DNA from: Christensenella intestinihominis
GTDB taxonomy: Bacteria; Bacillota; Clostridia; Christensenellales; Christensenellaceae
Assembly: GCF_001678845.1 (NCBI RefSeq)
Contig: NZ_MAIQ01000005.1
Coordinates: 164,850-228,849, forward strand
DNA length: 64,000 nucleotides
Reading direction: 5' to 3'
Each line of letters starts with the position of its first letter. Positions within the stretch are counted from its first letter, which is position 1. A program made the translations under genes and the position numbers. This document shows, piece after piece, positions 27,303-36,741 of this stretch. The notes under the pieces are model-generated. The model was not told where the DNA came from and did not search any database. It was given only the letters and a program-made list of their open reading frames with translations.

Positions 27303-29042
27303 ATGTGGAAGCTTGCCAAATATCTGAAACATTACAAAAAAGAAGTGATTCTGGGACCGGCCTTTAAGCTTACGGAGGCCATCCTGGAATTGATCGCGCC
27401 CCTTATTATGGCAAATATTATCGATGTGGGAATCAGGAATTCCGATTCGGATTATATCCTGCGGATGGGCGGGCTGATGATCCTGATTGCAGCGGTCGGG
27501 CTTTGCTGCGCGCTCATATGCCAATATTTCGCGGCCAAAGCGTCGCAGGGCTTCGGCACTAATCTGCGCAACGAGATGTTTTCCCATATTGCTTCGCTTT
27601 CGCATGCGGAAATCGATACCCTGGGCACGCCGTCGCTGATTACGCGCATCACCAATGACGTGAACCAGCTGCAGGTGGCGGTGGCAATGCTGATCCGCCT
27701 TGTAATCCGTGCGCCCTTCCTCGTGATCGGCGCCACCGTGATGGCCATGATGATTGATTTCCAGATGTCGCTTATCTTTGTCGCCGCCGCGGCCGGGATT
27801 GCCGTAGTGCTGTACCTGGTTATGTCGCGGTCCGTGCCGTTTTACCGGGCGATCCAGAAGCTGCTGGACCGTATTTCGCTGGTTACGCGGGAAAATTTGG
27901 CGGGGGTGCGGGTCATCCGCGCATTTTCCAAACAGGAAAAGGAGCAGGAGCGTTTTGACGAGGGAACGGACGAACTGAAAAAGGCGTCGGTGCGCGTGGG
28001 AAAAATTTCCGCCCTGCTGAATCCGTTTACCTACCTGATCGTTAATGCCGGCATTATTGCGATCATCTGGTTCGGCGGCGGGGCGGTCAATACGGGCGCG
28101 CTCGAGCAAGGCCAGATTGTCGCGCTCGTGCAGTATATGACGCAGATACTGCTTGCGCTGATTGTCGTTGCAAACCTGGTCGTCATTTTCACGAAGGCTT
28201 CCGCATCCGCCGCGCGTGTAAACGAAGTGCTCGAAACGCAGGCGAGCGTGGCAGACGGGAAAAATGCCCCGGAAAATGCGGATAAAGGCGCGGACATCCC
28301 CAAAATCGAGTTTCAAAACGTATCGTTTTCTTACGGCGGGGATGAAATGGACCTCGAAAATGTTTCCGTAAAAATTATGCGCGGGCAGACCATCGGCGTA
28401 ATCGGGGGCACGGGTTCCGGAAAATCGACCTTTGTAAACCTGATCCCGCGTTTTTACGATGCAAGCAAAGGACGCATACTCGTCGACGGCGAAGACGTAC
28501 GCGAATATCCCTTTTCCGTGCTGCGCGGGCAGATCGGCATGGTGCCCCAGCAAGCGGTGCTCTTTTCGGGAACGGTACGGGAGAACATGCGCTGGCGGGA
28601 CGATTCCGCGACGGACGACGAAATCTGGGCGGCGCTGCGGACTGCGCAGGCCTGCGGGTTTATTGAAAAATTCCCGCAAAAACTGGATACGCCTGTTTTG
28701 CAGGGCGGTAAAAATCTTTCCGGCGGGCAGCGCCAGCGCCTTACCATTGCGCGCGCTCTCGTGGGCAGGCCGGAGATACTGATTCTTGACGACAGCGCCT
28801 CCGCGCTCGATTTCGCAACCGACGCAGCGCTGCGGGAAGCGCTCCGGGAATACGGCAGGGAAATTACCGTCATTATGGTGTCCCAGCGGGCGACTACCCT
28901 TAAAAATGCGGATAAAATCATTGTATTTGACGACGGGCAAGTGGTGGGCGTGGGGACGCACGAAGAGCTTTTTGAGACAAACGCGGTTTACCGCGAAATT
29001 TGTCTTTCCCAGCTTTCGGAAGGAGAGGTGCGGCATGGATAA
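27303..29042 (+). CDS. Heterodimeric ABC exporter, subunit with degenerate Walker B
   Basis: A 579-residue half-transporter: six membrane helices in residues 1-320, then a nucleotide-binding domain with Walker A GGTGSGKST, signature LSGGQRQRLTIARAL and Walker B ILILDDSASALD. The residue after Walker B is Asp where the catalytic Glu is expected, the known mark of the TM287/LmrC-type partner. AAGGAA lies six bases before the ATG at 27303. The gene overlaps its partner by eight bases. Such pumps export drugs, lipids or peptides. The substrate is unknown. Confidence 0.92.
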   Translation: MWKLAKYLKHYKKEVILGPAFKLTEAILELIAPLIMANIIDVGIRNSDSDYILRMGGLMILIAAVGLCCALICQYFAAKASQGFGTNLRNEMFSHIASLSHAEIDTLGTPSLITRITNDVNQLQVAVAMLIRLVIRAPFLVIGATVMAMMIDFQMSLIFVAAAAGIAVVLYLVMSRSVPFYRAIQKLLDRISLVTRENLAGVRVIRAFSKQEKEQERFDEGTDELKKASVRVGKISALLNPFTYLIVNAGIIAIIWFGGGAVNTGALEQGQIVALVQYMTQILLALIVVANLVVIFTKASASAARVNEVLETQASVADGKNAPENADKGADIPKIEFQNVSFSYGGDEMDLENVSVKIMRGQTIGVIGGTGSGKSTFVNLIPRFYDASKGRILVDGEDVREYPFSVLRGQIGMVPQQAVLFSGTVRENMRWRDDSATDDEIWAALRTAQACGFIEKFPQKLDTPVLQGGKNLSGGQRQRLTIARALVGRPEILILDDSASALDFATDAALREALREYGREITVIMVSQRATTLKNADKIIVFDDGQVVGVGTHEELFETNAVYREICLSQLSEGEVRHG

Positions 29043-30771
29043 AAACGTGATAAAACGCCTCGCCGGGTTCCTTAAACCATATTACGGCTACCTGGTGCTC
29101 GCCCTTGCTTCCGCGGTAATCAGCGTTGCAATGTCGCTGTGGGCGCCGGTGCTGATCGGCGGCGCCGTAGACCTCATCGTCGGACCGGGAAATGTGGATT
29201 TTCCCGGGATTGTGTCGATCCTCATAAAAATCGGCGCGGCCATTGGGCTGTCCGCATTATTCCAGTGGCTTATGACGCGGTGCACCAACCATGTAACCTA
29301 TTTCGCGGTGCGCGACCTGCGCGTGCGCGTATTTGAAAAGCTTAAAACAGTTCACCTGAAATATGTTGATTCCCATGCGCACGGCGATCTCATCAGCCGT
29401 GTTGTAAACGATATCGACCAGATATCGGACGGCCTGCTGCAAGGCTTTGCACAGCTTTTTACCGGCGTGGTCACCATTGTGGGAACGCTGCTTTTTATGC
29501 TTTCGATTAACGTAAACATCACGCTTGTGGTCGTCCTCATCACGCCGTTATCCCTGGGGATGGCGGCATTCATCGCAAAAAAATCTTTCCACCTGTTCCG
29601 CGAACAGGCCGCGGTGCGCGGCGAGCTCAGCGGATATGTGGAAGAAATGGTGGGGAACCAAAAGGTAGTAAAAGCCTTTGGCTATGAAAAAGAGGCGCAG
29701 AAGAAATTTGAAGAAATCAACGAAAGGCTGCAAACGAGCGGCGTCAAATCACAATTTGCTTCCTCGCTTACGAATCCATGCACGCGCTTTGTGAACGCAA
29801 TCGTATATGCGACGGTTGGAATCGTGGGTGCGCTTACCGCAATCAGCGGGGGAATTACGATCGGGCAGCTTTCGAGCTTCCTGATTTATGCAAACCAATA
29901 CACCAAGCCGTTCAATGAGATTTCCGGCGTGGTAACGGAGCTGCAGACGGCGTTTGCGTCCGCCCGGCGGGTATTCGAGGTTTTGGACGAACCGTCAGAA
30001 ACGCCGGATGCGCCGGGTGCCGCCGTAATGGAAAGCAGCGGCGGCAGGGTAGAAATCGAGGACGTGTCATTTTCCTATGTGCCGGACCGGAAGCTGATCG
30101 AGGGGCTTAACGTTTATGCACAGCCGGGGCAGCGGATTGCCATTGTGGGGCCGACGGGCAGCGGAAAGACGACGATCATCAACCTGCTGATGCGCTTTTA
30201 TGATGTGGATAAGGGAACAATCCGTGTTGACGGAACGGATATCCGCCTGATAACGCGTAATTCAATGCGCGCCCTGTACGGCATGGTTTTGCAGGAGACG
30301 TGGCTGTTTGCAGGCAGCATCCGGGATAATATCGCGTACGGGAAGCCGGACGCGACAGAGGAAGAAATTATTGCGGCTGCAAAGGCGGCGCATGCGCATG
30401 GCTTTATCCGCAGGCTCCCGGATGGGTATGATACGATTATCGCCGAAGACGGCGGCATTTCCCAGGGGCAAAAACAGCTCCTGTGCATCGCGCGCGTCAT
30501 GCTGACGCGGCCGCCGATGCTGATTCTCGACGAGGCGACCAGCAGCATTGATACGCGCACGGAAATGATGATCCAGAGCGCGTTTAGCAAGCTGATGAAG
30601 GGGCGCACCAGCTTTGTGGTGGCGCACCGCCTGTCCACCATCCGCGAGGCGGATTGCATCCTTGTGATGAACGAGGGCAATATTGTGGAGCAGGGAACCC
30701 ATAAAGAACTCATGATGCAAAACGGCTTCTACGCCAATCTTTATAACAGCCAGTTCGAGCAGGTAAAATAA
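29035..30771 (+). CDS. Heterodimeric ABC exporter, subunit with canonical Walker B
   Basis: A 578-residue half-transporter with an N-terminal six-helix domain and a nucleotide-binding domain: Walker A GPTGSGKTT, a deviating signature ISQGQKQLLCIAR and Walker B MLILDEATSSID with the catalytic Glu. Together with the previous subunit this gives one active and one degenerate ATP site, as in TM288/LmrD. GGAGAGG precedes the ATG, which lies inside the end of the upstream gene. Confidence 0.93.
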   Translation: MDKNVIKRLAGFLKPYYGYLVLALASAVISVAMSLWAPVLIGGAVDLIVGPGNVDFPGIVSILIKIGAAIGLSALFQWLMTRCTNHVTYFAVRDLRVRVFEKLKTVHLKYVDSHAHGDLISRVVNDIDQISDGLLQGFAQLFTGVVTIVGTLLFMLSINVNITLVVVLITPLSLGMAAFIAKKSFHLFREQAAVRGELSGYVEEMVGNQKVVKAFGYEKEAQKKFEEINERLQTSGVKSQFASSLTNPCTRFVNAIVYATVGIVGALTAISGGITIGQLSSFLIYANQYTKPFNEISGVVTELQTAFASARRVFEVLDEPSETPDAPGAAVMESSGGRVEIEDVSFSYVPDRKLIEGLNVYAQPGQRIAIVGPTGSGKTTIINLLMRFYDVDKGTIRVDGTDIRLITRNSMRALYGMVLQETWLFAGSIRDNIAYGKPDATEEEIIAAAKAAHAHGFIRRLPDGYDTIIAEDGGISQGQKQLLCIARVMLTRPPMLILDEATSSIDTRTEMMIQSAFSKLMKGRTSFVVAHRLSTIREADCILVMNEGNIVEQGTHKELMMQNGFYANLYNSQFEQVK

Positions 30772-30809
30772 AAAATTTCCATACAGAGTCTTGGAAATAT
30801 ATGTAACCC

Positions 30810-30838
30810 TTGACTTTCGTTTTTTACCGGAATAAAAT
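30810..30838 (+). promoter_or_regulatory. Promoter of the sortase gene
   Basis: TTGACT (30810-30815), 17 bases, TAAAAT (30833-30838). It leaves about 95 bases of leader before the sortase ATG. Confidence 0.7.
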
Positions 30839-30940
30839 AAATGTATCCCAGTAAGGTTTTGCATATTATCGAATTACCAGTATGATGGTTTCTATTATTC
30901 AGCAGTGTTATTCGTGAAAATTCGTGAATTTGAGGAAGAG

Positions 30941-31855
30941 ATGGCCAAGCAAATCAGCAGCACCAATTCGAATGCCGAGCCCCATAGCGAAACACCGCAG
31001 CCCCCGGGCGCTCCCAAAAAGAAAAAATTTTTTGTTTGGATTGTAATCGCGGTAATTTGTATTACCGTTATTGTGGCGTGCGGTTTTCAGCTTGGGCAGG
31101 CAGGCCGGGAAAGGCAGCGGAATGAGCAGGTAAAAGAACTTGCGGGGGAGGCGCCGTCCTCCGTCCGGCCAAAGTCGGCTAAGACCGGGGAACCCGAAGC
31201 CTCTGCCTCAGCGACTTCCACGCCGTCCAAAAAGACCATTTATTATGGAAAACAAAAAAAAGAAAATGAACGTGAAATTAATTTCACAGAGCTGTCGGAG
31301 CAGAATCCTGATACGGTTGCATGGCTGGAGGTCCCCGGAACGAATATCGATTATCCGGTTGTGACAACAACAGACAACGACCATTATCTTCATTATGATT
31401 TTCTGGGGAAAAAAAGTGAGCATGGGGCAATCTATATGGATGTGTCCTGCGATTTGAACTTTGAGGACCCTGTCAGTATTTTTTACGGGCATAATATGAA
31501 GGACGGCACCATGTTTGCGGACCTGCACAAATTCAGCGATCCAGAATTCCTAAAGGAACATTCGCTTATCAAAGTCTATACGCCGGAAGGCGAAATGGAT
31601 TACCGGATTTTTGCAGTGTATAAAAATGACGACGGCCACCTTTTAAGCGGGAGAAATCTCAGGAACCCGACGCTGTACCAGGAGTTCCTGGATGAAATTG
31701 CGGCCAAGGAAGGGCCGGACGCGCAGGTTGATATGACAGGCATATCGATCCGGGATTCGCTTTTGACGCTTTCCACCTGCGTGCGCGGGGAAGATGAAAA
31801 CCGCTTTGTCATCCAGGCGGTGTTCATAGCGCCGGAAGGCGCAGGGGATAATTAA
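30941..31855 (+). CDS. srtB: Class B sortase
   Basis: A 304-residue sortase with a cytoplasmic N-terminus, one membrane segment (about residues 30-50), a Ser/Pro-rich linker and the catalytic barrel. The catalytic residues are His184 in FYGHNMKDGTMF, Cys280 in TLSTC and Arg288 in ENRFV; the extra helix after His (FADLHKF) is typical of class B. It joins sorting-signal proteins to the cell wall. The ATG at 30941 is preceded by GAGGAAG at close spacing; GTG codons at 30905 and 30914 are alternatives. Its likely substrate is the next gene. Confidence 0.92.
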   Translation: MAKQISSTNSNAEPHSETPQPPGAPKKKKFFVWIVIAVICITVIVACGFQLGQAGRERQRNEQVKELAGEAPSSVRPKSAKTGEPEASASATSTPSKKTIYYGKQKKENEREINFTELSEQNPDTVAWLEVPGTNIDYPVVTTTDNDHYLHYDFLGKKSEHGAIYMDVSCDLNFEDPVSIFYGHNMKDGTMFADLHKFSDPEFLKEHSLIKVYTPEGEMDYRIFAVYKNDDGHLLSGRNLRNPTLYQEFLDEIAAKEGPDAQVDMTGISIRDSLLTLSTCVRGEDENRFVIQAVFIAPEGAGDN

Positions 31856-31902
31856 ATACGTATCAATTCCGTGTAAACGGAAATAATAAAGGGGAAGAAG
31901 AA

Positions 31903-32610
31903 ATGAAAAAAATTGTAGGAATTATGTTGGTTTTGGTAATGGTTCTCGCTTTTGCAGTACCGGCTCTTGCAGAGCCTGTGGATTTGGAGAATGGGTCGAG
32001 CTTCGACATTTATGTTCCCGACCCGGATAATCCGGATGTTGCGATTCCCGCGGATGAAACGAACCTGGATGTTTTCTATGAGGAACTGACGCCGGAGGCG
32101 GACGAAGCGCTTACCAGCATTGCGGAAGGCGTTGTAGAGGCAGATGAAGATGTGGATGAACCCGACGAAATCAAACCGGTCGTGGGCGTGGAAGCCGGGC
32201 TTGGAACGTATGACGAGAACGGCGAGATGGTTGGCTGGGAAACCTATACGGGCGGCGGCTATTTCACCTTCTGGGATGACAGCATTAATTCCTATGATCT
32301 CGTACAGATCATGCAGACCTGGGAAGACGAAGACGGCGGATGGTACAATATGTATGATGCGGCCTACGATGAAAGTGACGGCTCGTGGAACATCTGGGTC
32401 GACGATATCGGTTACTTCTCTTATTATGTGGCGTTGATCCAGCGCGGCGTAGCCCCGGAGGAAGCGGCGGAACTGGCCCAGGAGCAGGCGCAGAAATCAC
32501 CTAAAACAGCGGATAACGGCGCAGGTGAGGGGCTTCTCCTTATCATCATGGCCCTCGGAATTGCAGGCGCCGCGGTTTCGATTAAGAAAGTGGCAGGAAT
32601 GGCAAAATAA
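31903..32610 (+). CDS. Secreted acidic protein with a sortase sorting signal
   Basis: A 235-residue protein with a signal peptide (cleavage likely after PALA, residue 23), an acidic middle rich in Asp, Glu, Trp and Tyr, and a C-terminal cell-wall sorting signal. The signal is SPKTADNG (from Ser199), a hydrophobic stretch LLLIIMALGIAGAAVSI and a basic end KKVAGMAK. SPKT resembles the (S/P)PxT motifs of clostridial sortase B substrates. The mature domain has no recognised family; GGYFTFWDDS and GGWYNMYDAAYDESDGSWN are its most distinctive parts. It lies 47 bases after srtB and ends in a terminator. Confidence 0.85.
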   Translation: MKKIVGIMLVLVMVLAFAVPALAEPVDLENGSSFDIYVPDPDNPDVAIPADETNLDVFYEELTPEADEALTSIAEGVVEADEDVDEPDEIKPVVGVEAGLGTYDENGEMVGWETYTGGGYFTFWDDSINSYDLVQIMQTWEDEDGGWYNMYDAAYDESDGSWNIWVDDIGYFSYYVALIQRGVAPEEAAELAQEQAQKSPKTADNGAGEGLLLIIMALGIAGAAVSIKKVAGMAK

Positions 32611-32653
32611 GATAAGCAGGCAGGCGGAAAGCCCTTGATTGTACGGAAAAATA

Positions 32654-32690
32654 AGACTCCCTCATTTATTTTGAGGGAGTCTGTTTTTTT
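32654..32690 (+). terminator. Terminator after the sortase substrate gene
   Basis: AGACTCCCTCA (32654-32664) pairs with TGAGGGAGTCT (32672-32682), then seven T (32684-32690). Confidence 0.92.
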
Positions 32691-32699
32691 GCCCGAAAT

Positions 32700-34301
32700 T
32701 TAATAAATATCGCCGCCGCCGTATTCCTCGATAAATTCATCATAAGTTCCCAGCCGGTCAATCAGCCCATCCGGCGTGAACCGGATAATACGGTTGGCAA
32801 TGGTGTTTATAAACTCATGATCGTGCGAAGCAAACAGCACCGCGCCTTTGAAATCCGTAAGGCCGTTGTTTACCGCGGTGATGGATTCGAGGTCAAGGTG
32901 GTTGGTCGGCTGGTCCAGCACAAGCACGTTCGAGCCAAACATCATCATACGCGAAAGCATACAGCGTACGCGTTCTCCTCCCGAAAGCACATCCACCCGC
33001 TTGAAGACGTCCTCGCCCGAAAACAACATCCGGCCACAGAAGCCGCGCAGGTAAGTTTCCGTCGTATCCTTCGAATACTGGCGGAGCCAATCGAGGATAT
33101 TCAGGTCACAGCCGTCAAAAAATGCCGAATTGTCCTTTGGAAAATAAGATTGCGAGGTGGTGCCGCCCCACTTGAAGGCGCCCTCGTCCGGCTCCATTTC
33201 CCCCATCAAAATCTGGAACAGCGTGGTTGCGGCAATTTCCGTATCGCCGAGAAACGCAATCTTATCCTCCCGGTTCATGCGGAAGGAAACATTGTTCAAT
33301 ACCTTTTCCCCGTCGATTGTCTTGGACAGGCCCTCCACAACCAGCACTTCCTTGCCAATCTCCCGGTCCGGGGCAAAGCCTACGAACGGATACCGGCGGG
33401 AAGAGGCGGGCATTTCTTCAAATTCCAGCTTTTCGAGCAGCTTTTTACGCGAGGTTGCCTGGCGTGATTTTGATTTGTTGGCCGAAAAACGCTGGATAAA
33501 GCTTTGCAGCTCCTTGGCTTTTTCTTCGCTCTTCTTATTCTGTTCGCGCAGCATTTTCTGGATCAGCTGGCTTGATTCGTACCAGAATTCGTAATTGCCC
33601 ACATACATTTTGATTTTTCCATAATCGATATCCACCATATGCGTACATACCGTATTGAGAAAATGCCGGTCGTGCGATACGATGATAAGCGTCCCTTCAT
33701 AATCGAGCAGGAAGTCCTCCAGCCAATGCACGCTTGCCACATCGAGGTGGTTGGTCGGCTCGTCGAGCAGTATAATATCAGGTTTGCCAAACAAAGACTG
33801 CGCGAGCAGCACCTTGATTTTCTCATTATCGGGCAGGGAAGACATCGTTTGGTAAAGGATATCCTCGGAGAGTCCCAGCCCCTGGATCAGCTTGGATGCA
33901 TTGGTTTCCGCTTCCCATCCGTCGAGCTCCGCAAATTCCGCTTCAAGCTCGCCCGCGCGGATGCCGTCCTCTTCGGAAAAATCCGGCTTCGCATAAAGCG
34001 CATCCTTTTCTTTGGTAATCTCCGCCAGGCGCGGATTTCCCATGACGATGGTGTCCAATACCGTAAGATCGTTATATGCGAAGTGGTCCTGCTTCAAAAC
34101 GGACATGCGCGCGCCCTCCTGGATATGCACGTCGCCCGTGGTGGAATCGAGGTCGCCGGACAGGATGCGCAGGAAAGTAGATTTGCCCGCGCCGTTCGCC
34201 CCGATAATTCCATAACAGTTTCCGGGTGTGAATTTGAGGTTTACCCCGGAAAACAGGTTCGTTCCACTGAAATTCAAACTTAAATTTGTAACCGTAATCA
34301 T
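32700..34301 (-). CDS. ABC-F family ATPase (YbiT-like)
   Basis: A 533-residue protein with two nucleotide-binding domains and no membrane part, joined by a charged linker (EQNKKSEEKAKELQSFIQRF). The first domain has Walker A GANGAGKST and Walker B IILLDEPTNHLD, but the signature reads LPDNEK. The second has a degenerate Walker A (LGDTEIAATTL), signature LSGGERVR and Walker B VLVLDQPTNHLD with Gln for Glu. ABC-F proteins act on ribosomes, as translation factors or in antibiotic protection. The ATG at 34301 follows GGAGC; the frame extends further but without a ribosome site. Confidence 0.9.
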   Translation of the reverse strand: MITVTNLSLNFSGTNLFSGVNLKFTPGNCYGIIGANGAGKSTFLRILSGDLDSTTGDVHIQEGARMSVLKQDHFAYNDLTVLDTIVMGNPRLAEITKEKDALYAKPDFSEEDGIRAGELEAEFAELDGWEAETNASKLIQGLGLSEDILYQTMSSLPDNEKIKVLLAQSLFGKPDIILLDEPTNHLDVASVHWLEDFLLDYEGTLIIVSHDRHFLNTVCTHMVDIDYGKIKMYVGNYEFWYESSQLIQKMLREQNKKSEEKAKELQSFIQRFSANKSKSRQATSRKKLLEKLEFEEMPASSRRYPFVGFAPDREIGKEVLVVEGLSKTIDGEKVLNNVSFRMNREDKIAFLGDTEIAATTLFQILMGEMEPDEGAFKWGGTTSQSYFPKDNSAFFDGCDLNILDWLRQYSKDTTETYLRGFCGRMLFSGEDVFKRVDVLSGGERVRCMLSRMMMFGSNVLVLDQPTNHLDLESITAVNNGLTDFKGAVLFASHDHEFINTIANRIIRFTPDGLIDRLGTYDEFIEEYGGGDIY

Positions 34302-34331
34302 TGCTTGCTCCTTTTTTGCCCAAGTCCGTCC

Positions 34332-34364
34332 ATTATACCATAAAACCGGGAAATATGGTAAAAT
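34332..34364. promoter_or_regulatory. Divergent extended -10 elements
   Basis: TGGTATAAT on the minus strand (34340-34332) faces the ABC-F gene, and TGGTAAAAT on the plus strand (34356-34364) faces the FkbM-type gene. No strong -35 boxes are seen. Confidence 0.5.
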
Positions 34365-34392
34365 AGACATATTAATTTCACAGAAGGCAGTT

Positions 34393-35442
34393 ATGGATTT
34401 AAGAGAAAATATTTCCCTGTGGGAGCGGCTTAAGCGGACAGGAAAACCGGTTGTGCTCTATGGCATGGGAAACGGTGCGGACAAAATACTGGACGAGCTT
34501 ACGCGGCGCGGGATAAAAGCGGCGGGTGTTTTTGCGAGCGACGGGTTTTGCCGGGGGCAGGTATTCCGCGGCTTCCCGGTCGTCAATTATGAACAGGCGC
34601 GCGCCAGGTTTGGCCAAATGGTCGTGCTTATCGCCTTCGGGACGCAGCTTCCGGAGGTAATGGACAGGATCGGGAGAATCGCGCGGGAGCAGGAGCTCTA
34701 TGTGCCGGATGTGCCCGTTTATGGCGGCGGCGTATTCGATATGCGCTATTATGGGGAACACGAAAGGGAGCTGCAACAGGTTTATGATATGCTGGCCGAC
34801 GATCCTTCCCGGGCAGTTTTCCGGGATATGATCGATTATAAGCTGAGCGGAAAGCCGGAATACCTGTACCGCTGCGAAAGCAGCCCCGGTGAAGCATATG
34901 AAACCATCCTGAAACTGGGGGATGACGAGTGCTATGTCGACGCAGGGGCCTATACGGGCGATACGGTACGCGATTTTTTGGAGGCCGTGGACGGCTATGA
35001 AAAGATTTTTGCAATCGAACCGGACGCGAAGAATTTTGCCAGGCTCAGGAATGCGACGGAGGGCATTGGAGGCGTTACCTGCCTGAATGTGGCGGCCCAT
35101 GAAAAAGAGGGCGAACTCCTGTTTGCCCAGCGCGGCGGGCGAAATTCCGCGGCTTCGGGGAAAGGGAGGGCCGTTCCCGCGAACAGCCTTGATAACCTTC
35201 TTGCGGGGCAGCGCGTCACCTATATCAAGTATGATGTGGAGGGAGAGGAGGAAGCGGCCCTCAAAGGCACGGAGCGTATCATCCGGGAACAAAAGCCGAA
35301 GCTGCTCGTTTCCGCGTATCACAGGAATGAAGATATATTTCGCATTCCGCTGCTGGTAACCGCATTGCGGCCGGATTATCAAGTATACCTGAGGCATTTC
35401 CCCTGTATTCCCGCGTGGGATACCAATTACTATTTTGTATGA
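34393..35442 (+). CDS. FkbM-family methyltransferase
   Basis: A 349-residue protein. The N-terminal part (PVVLYGMGNGADKILDELTR) looks like a small nucleotide- or sugar-binding domain. The C-terminal part is an FkbM methyltransferase: YVDAGAYTGDTVRDFL (SAM motif I), IFAIEPDAKNFARL, VTYIKYDVEGEEEAALKG and PKLLVSAYHR. Such proteins usually methylate sugars or polyketides; here no glycan cluster is adjacent. AGAAGGCAG precedes the ATG at 34393. It has its own -10 element and terminator. Confidence 0.85.
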   Translation: MDLRENISLWERLKRTGKPVVLYGMGNGADKILDELTRRGIKAAGVFASDGFCRGQVFRGFPVVNYEQARARFGQMVVLIAFGTQLPEVMDRIGRIAREQELYVPDVPVYGGGVFDMRYYGEHERELQQVYDMLADDPSRAVFRDMIDYKLSGKPEYLYRCESSPGEAYETILKLGDDECYVDAGAYTGDTVRDFLEAVDGYEKIFAIEPDAKNFARLRNATEGIGGVTCLNVAAHEKEGELLFAQRGGRNSAASGKGRAVPANSLDNLLAGQRVTYIKYDVEGEEEAALKGTERIIREQKPKLLVSAYHRNEDIFRIPLLVTALRPDYQVYLRHFPCIPAWDTNYYFV

Positions 35443-35455
35443 TGAATAAGACAGC

Positions 35456-35486
35456 AAAGGGGCCGGAACAGGATTCCGGCCCCTTT
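35456..35486. terminator. Terminator between the FkbM gene and the efflux permease gene
   Basis: AAAGGGGCCGGAA (35456-35468) pairs perfectly with TTCCGGCCCCTTT (35474-35486). It sits between convergent genes and could act in both directions. Confidence 0.85.
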
Positions 35487-35574
35487 CATATTACATGTGG
35501 CAGCGAGGTGCGCTGCAGCCCTTCTTAGGGCCCCGTACGGGCCTGACGGAGCCGGGTCGAAATGCGTTGCGGCG

Positions 35575-36741
35575 TTATTCGGTCCGCAGCGCTTCAATCG
35601 GCGGCATTTTCGCGGCCTTGTTCGCGGGGTTGATACCGAAGATCACGCCGATTGCCATGGAGAAGAAAACGGCGAGCAGGGCGACGCCCGCGGACATCGT
35701 ATAAGCCGTATCCATCGCGGCGGAAAGGATGGAAAGCAGGAGCCACGAAAGCCCGAGGCCAACCAGGCCGCCGAGTGTGCTCACAACCAGCGCCTCGATC
35801 AGGAACTGGAGCAGGATACGCTTCCGACCCGCGCCGATGGCCTTGCGGATACCAATTTCCCGCGTACGCTCCGCTACGGATACCAGCATGATGTTCATGA
35901 TTCCGATCCCGCCGACCAGCAGCGATATTCCGGCAATCCCACCGAACATCATGGCCATGGTGTTTGTAATGGAATCCATGGATTCGAGGATAGTGGATTG
36001 GTTCATCACAGAAAACGCATCCTCGTCCTTGAACCGGGACATAAGCTCTTTTGTAAGGTCTGCTTCCGCCGTGTTCACCAGCTCGCTCGACTGCGCGGCG
36101 GCTGTAAAGGAGGTCACGCCGGAAATGTAGAACATGCGCTGCGCCGTGGTGTAGGGAATGATGATGTTGCTGTTTTCACTGCCCATCAGCGACTCCCCCG
36201 CGTCCGCAAGCACACCGACGACAAGGAAGCTGCGGCCGTCTACGGAAATCGTTTCGCCCGTAACATCCGTCCGCCCGAAAAGGTCCTCCGCCACATCGCT
36301 TCCCACGACGGCGACTGCGGAATTGTTGCTCACATCCGGGGACTTGATGAAACGCCCGGACTGGAGGGACAGGTCATTGATGTCCGCATAGGCCGAAGTG
36401 GTCCCGACGACCGCGGCGGTGGTGCTTGTGTCGCCGGCTTTCAGCGTGGCGTTCTGCGTTGCCGTGGGCGCGGCATAGCCAATGCTTTCATATTCATCCG
36501 GAAGACCTGTGATATCGCCCACGGAAAGCGGCTGGTAACGCGAGCTTGTAACGGTAACGGAAAGCGTTTCCGCGCCCAGGCTCTCGAGCTCTCCCTGGAC
36601 GGAATTTGTGGCGCTCGAAACGATGGACACCAATACCACTACGGCCATAATACCGATGATAATGCCAAGCATCGTAAGAAAGGAACGCATTTTGTTTGCC
36701 GCAATAGAGGCAAATGCCATGCGGAATGATTGTAAGATCAT
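35575..36741 (-). CDS. MacB-type ABC transporter permease
   Basis: A 388-residue permease of the MacB/FtsX type: one N-terminal membrane helix after AANKMRSFLTMLGIIIGI, a large extracytoplasmic domain of about 220 residues, and three C-terminal helices beginning GGIAGISLLVGGIGIMNIMLVSV, with TREIGIRKAIGAGRK between them. It transmits motion and does not form a channel. Its start overlaps the ATPase stop in ATGA, and the adaptor gene lies upstream, giving a tripartite-like efflux or lipoprotein-transport system. It is the last gene of the operon. Confidence 0.93.
   Translation of the reverse strand: MILQSFRMAFASIAANKMRSFLTMLGIIIGIMAVVVLVSIVSSATNSVQGELESLGAETLSVTVTSSRYQPLSVGDITGLPDEYESIGYAAPTATQNATLKAGDTSTTAAVVGTTSAYADINDLSLQSGRFIKSPDVSNNSAVAVVGSDVAEDLFGRTDVTGETISVDGRSFLVVGVLADAGESLMGSENSNIIIPYTTAQRMFYISGVTSFTAAAQSSELVNTAEADLTKELMSRFKDEDAFSVMNQSTILESMDSITNTMAMMFGGIAGISLLVGGIGIMNIMLVSVAERTREIGIRKAIGAGRKRILLQFLIEALVVSTLGGLVGLGLSWLLLSILSAAMDTAYTMSAGVALLAVFFSMAIGVIFGINPANKAAKMPPIEALRTE

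Noticed and set aside
27180..29036. 618-residue open frame antisense to the first ABC exporter gene
   Set aside because: It lies wholly on a well-supported ABC gene, has no domain, and is His/Arg/Pro-rich as expected from the reverse complement of a GC-biased gene.
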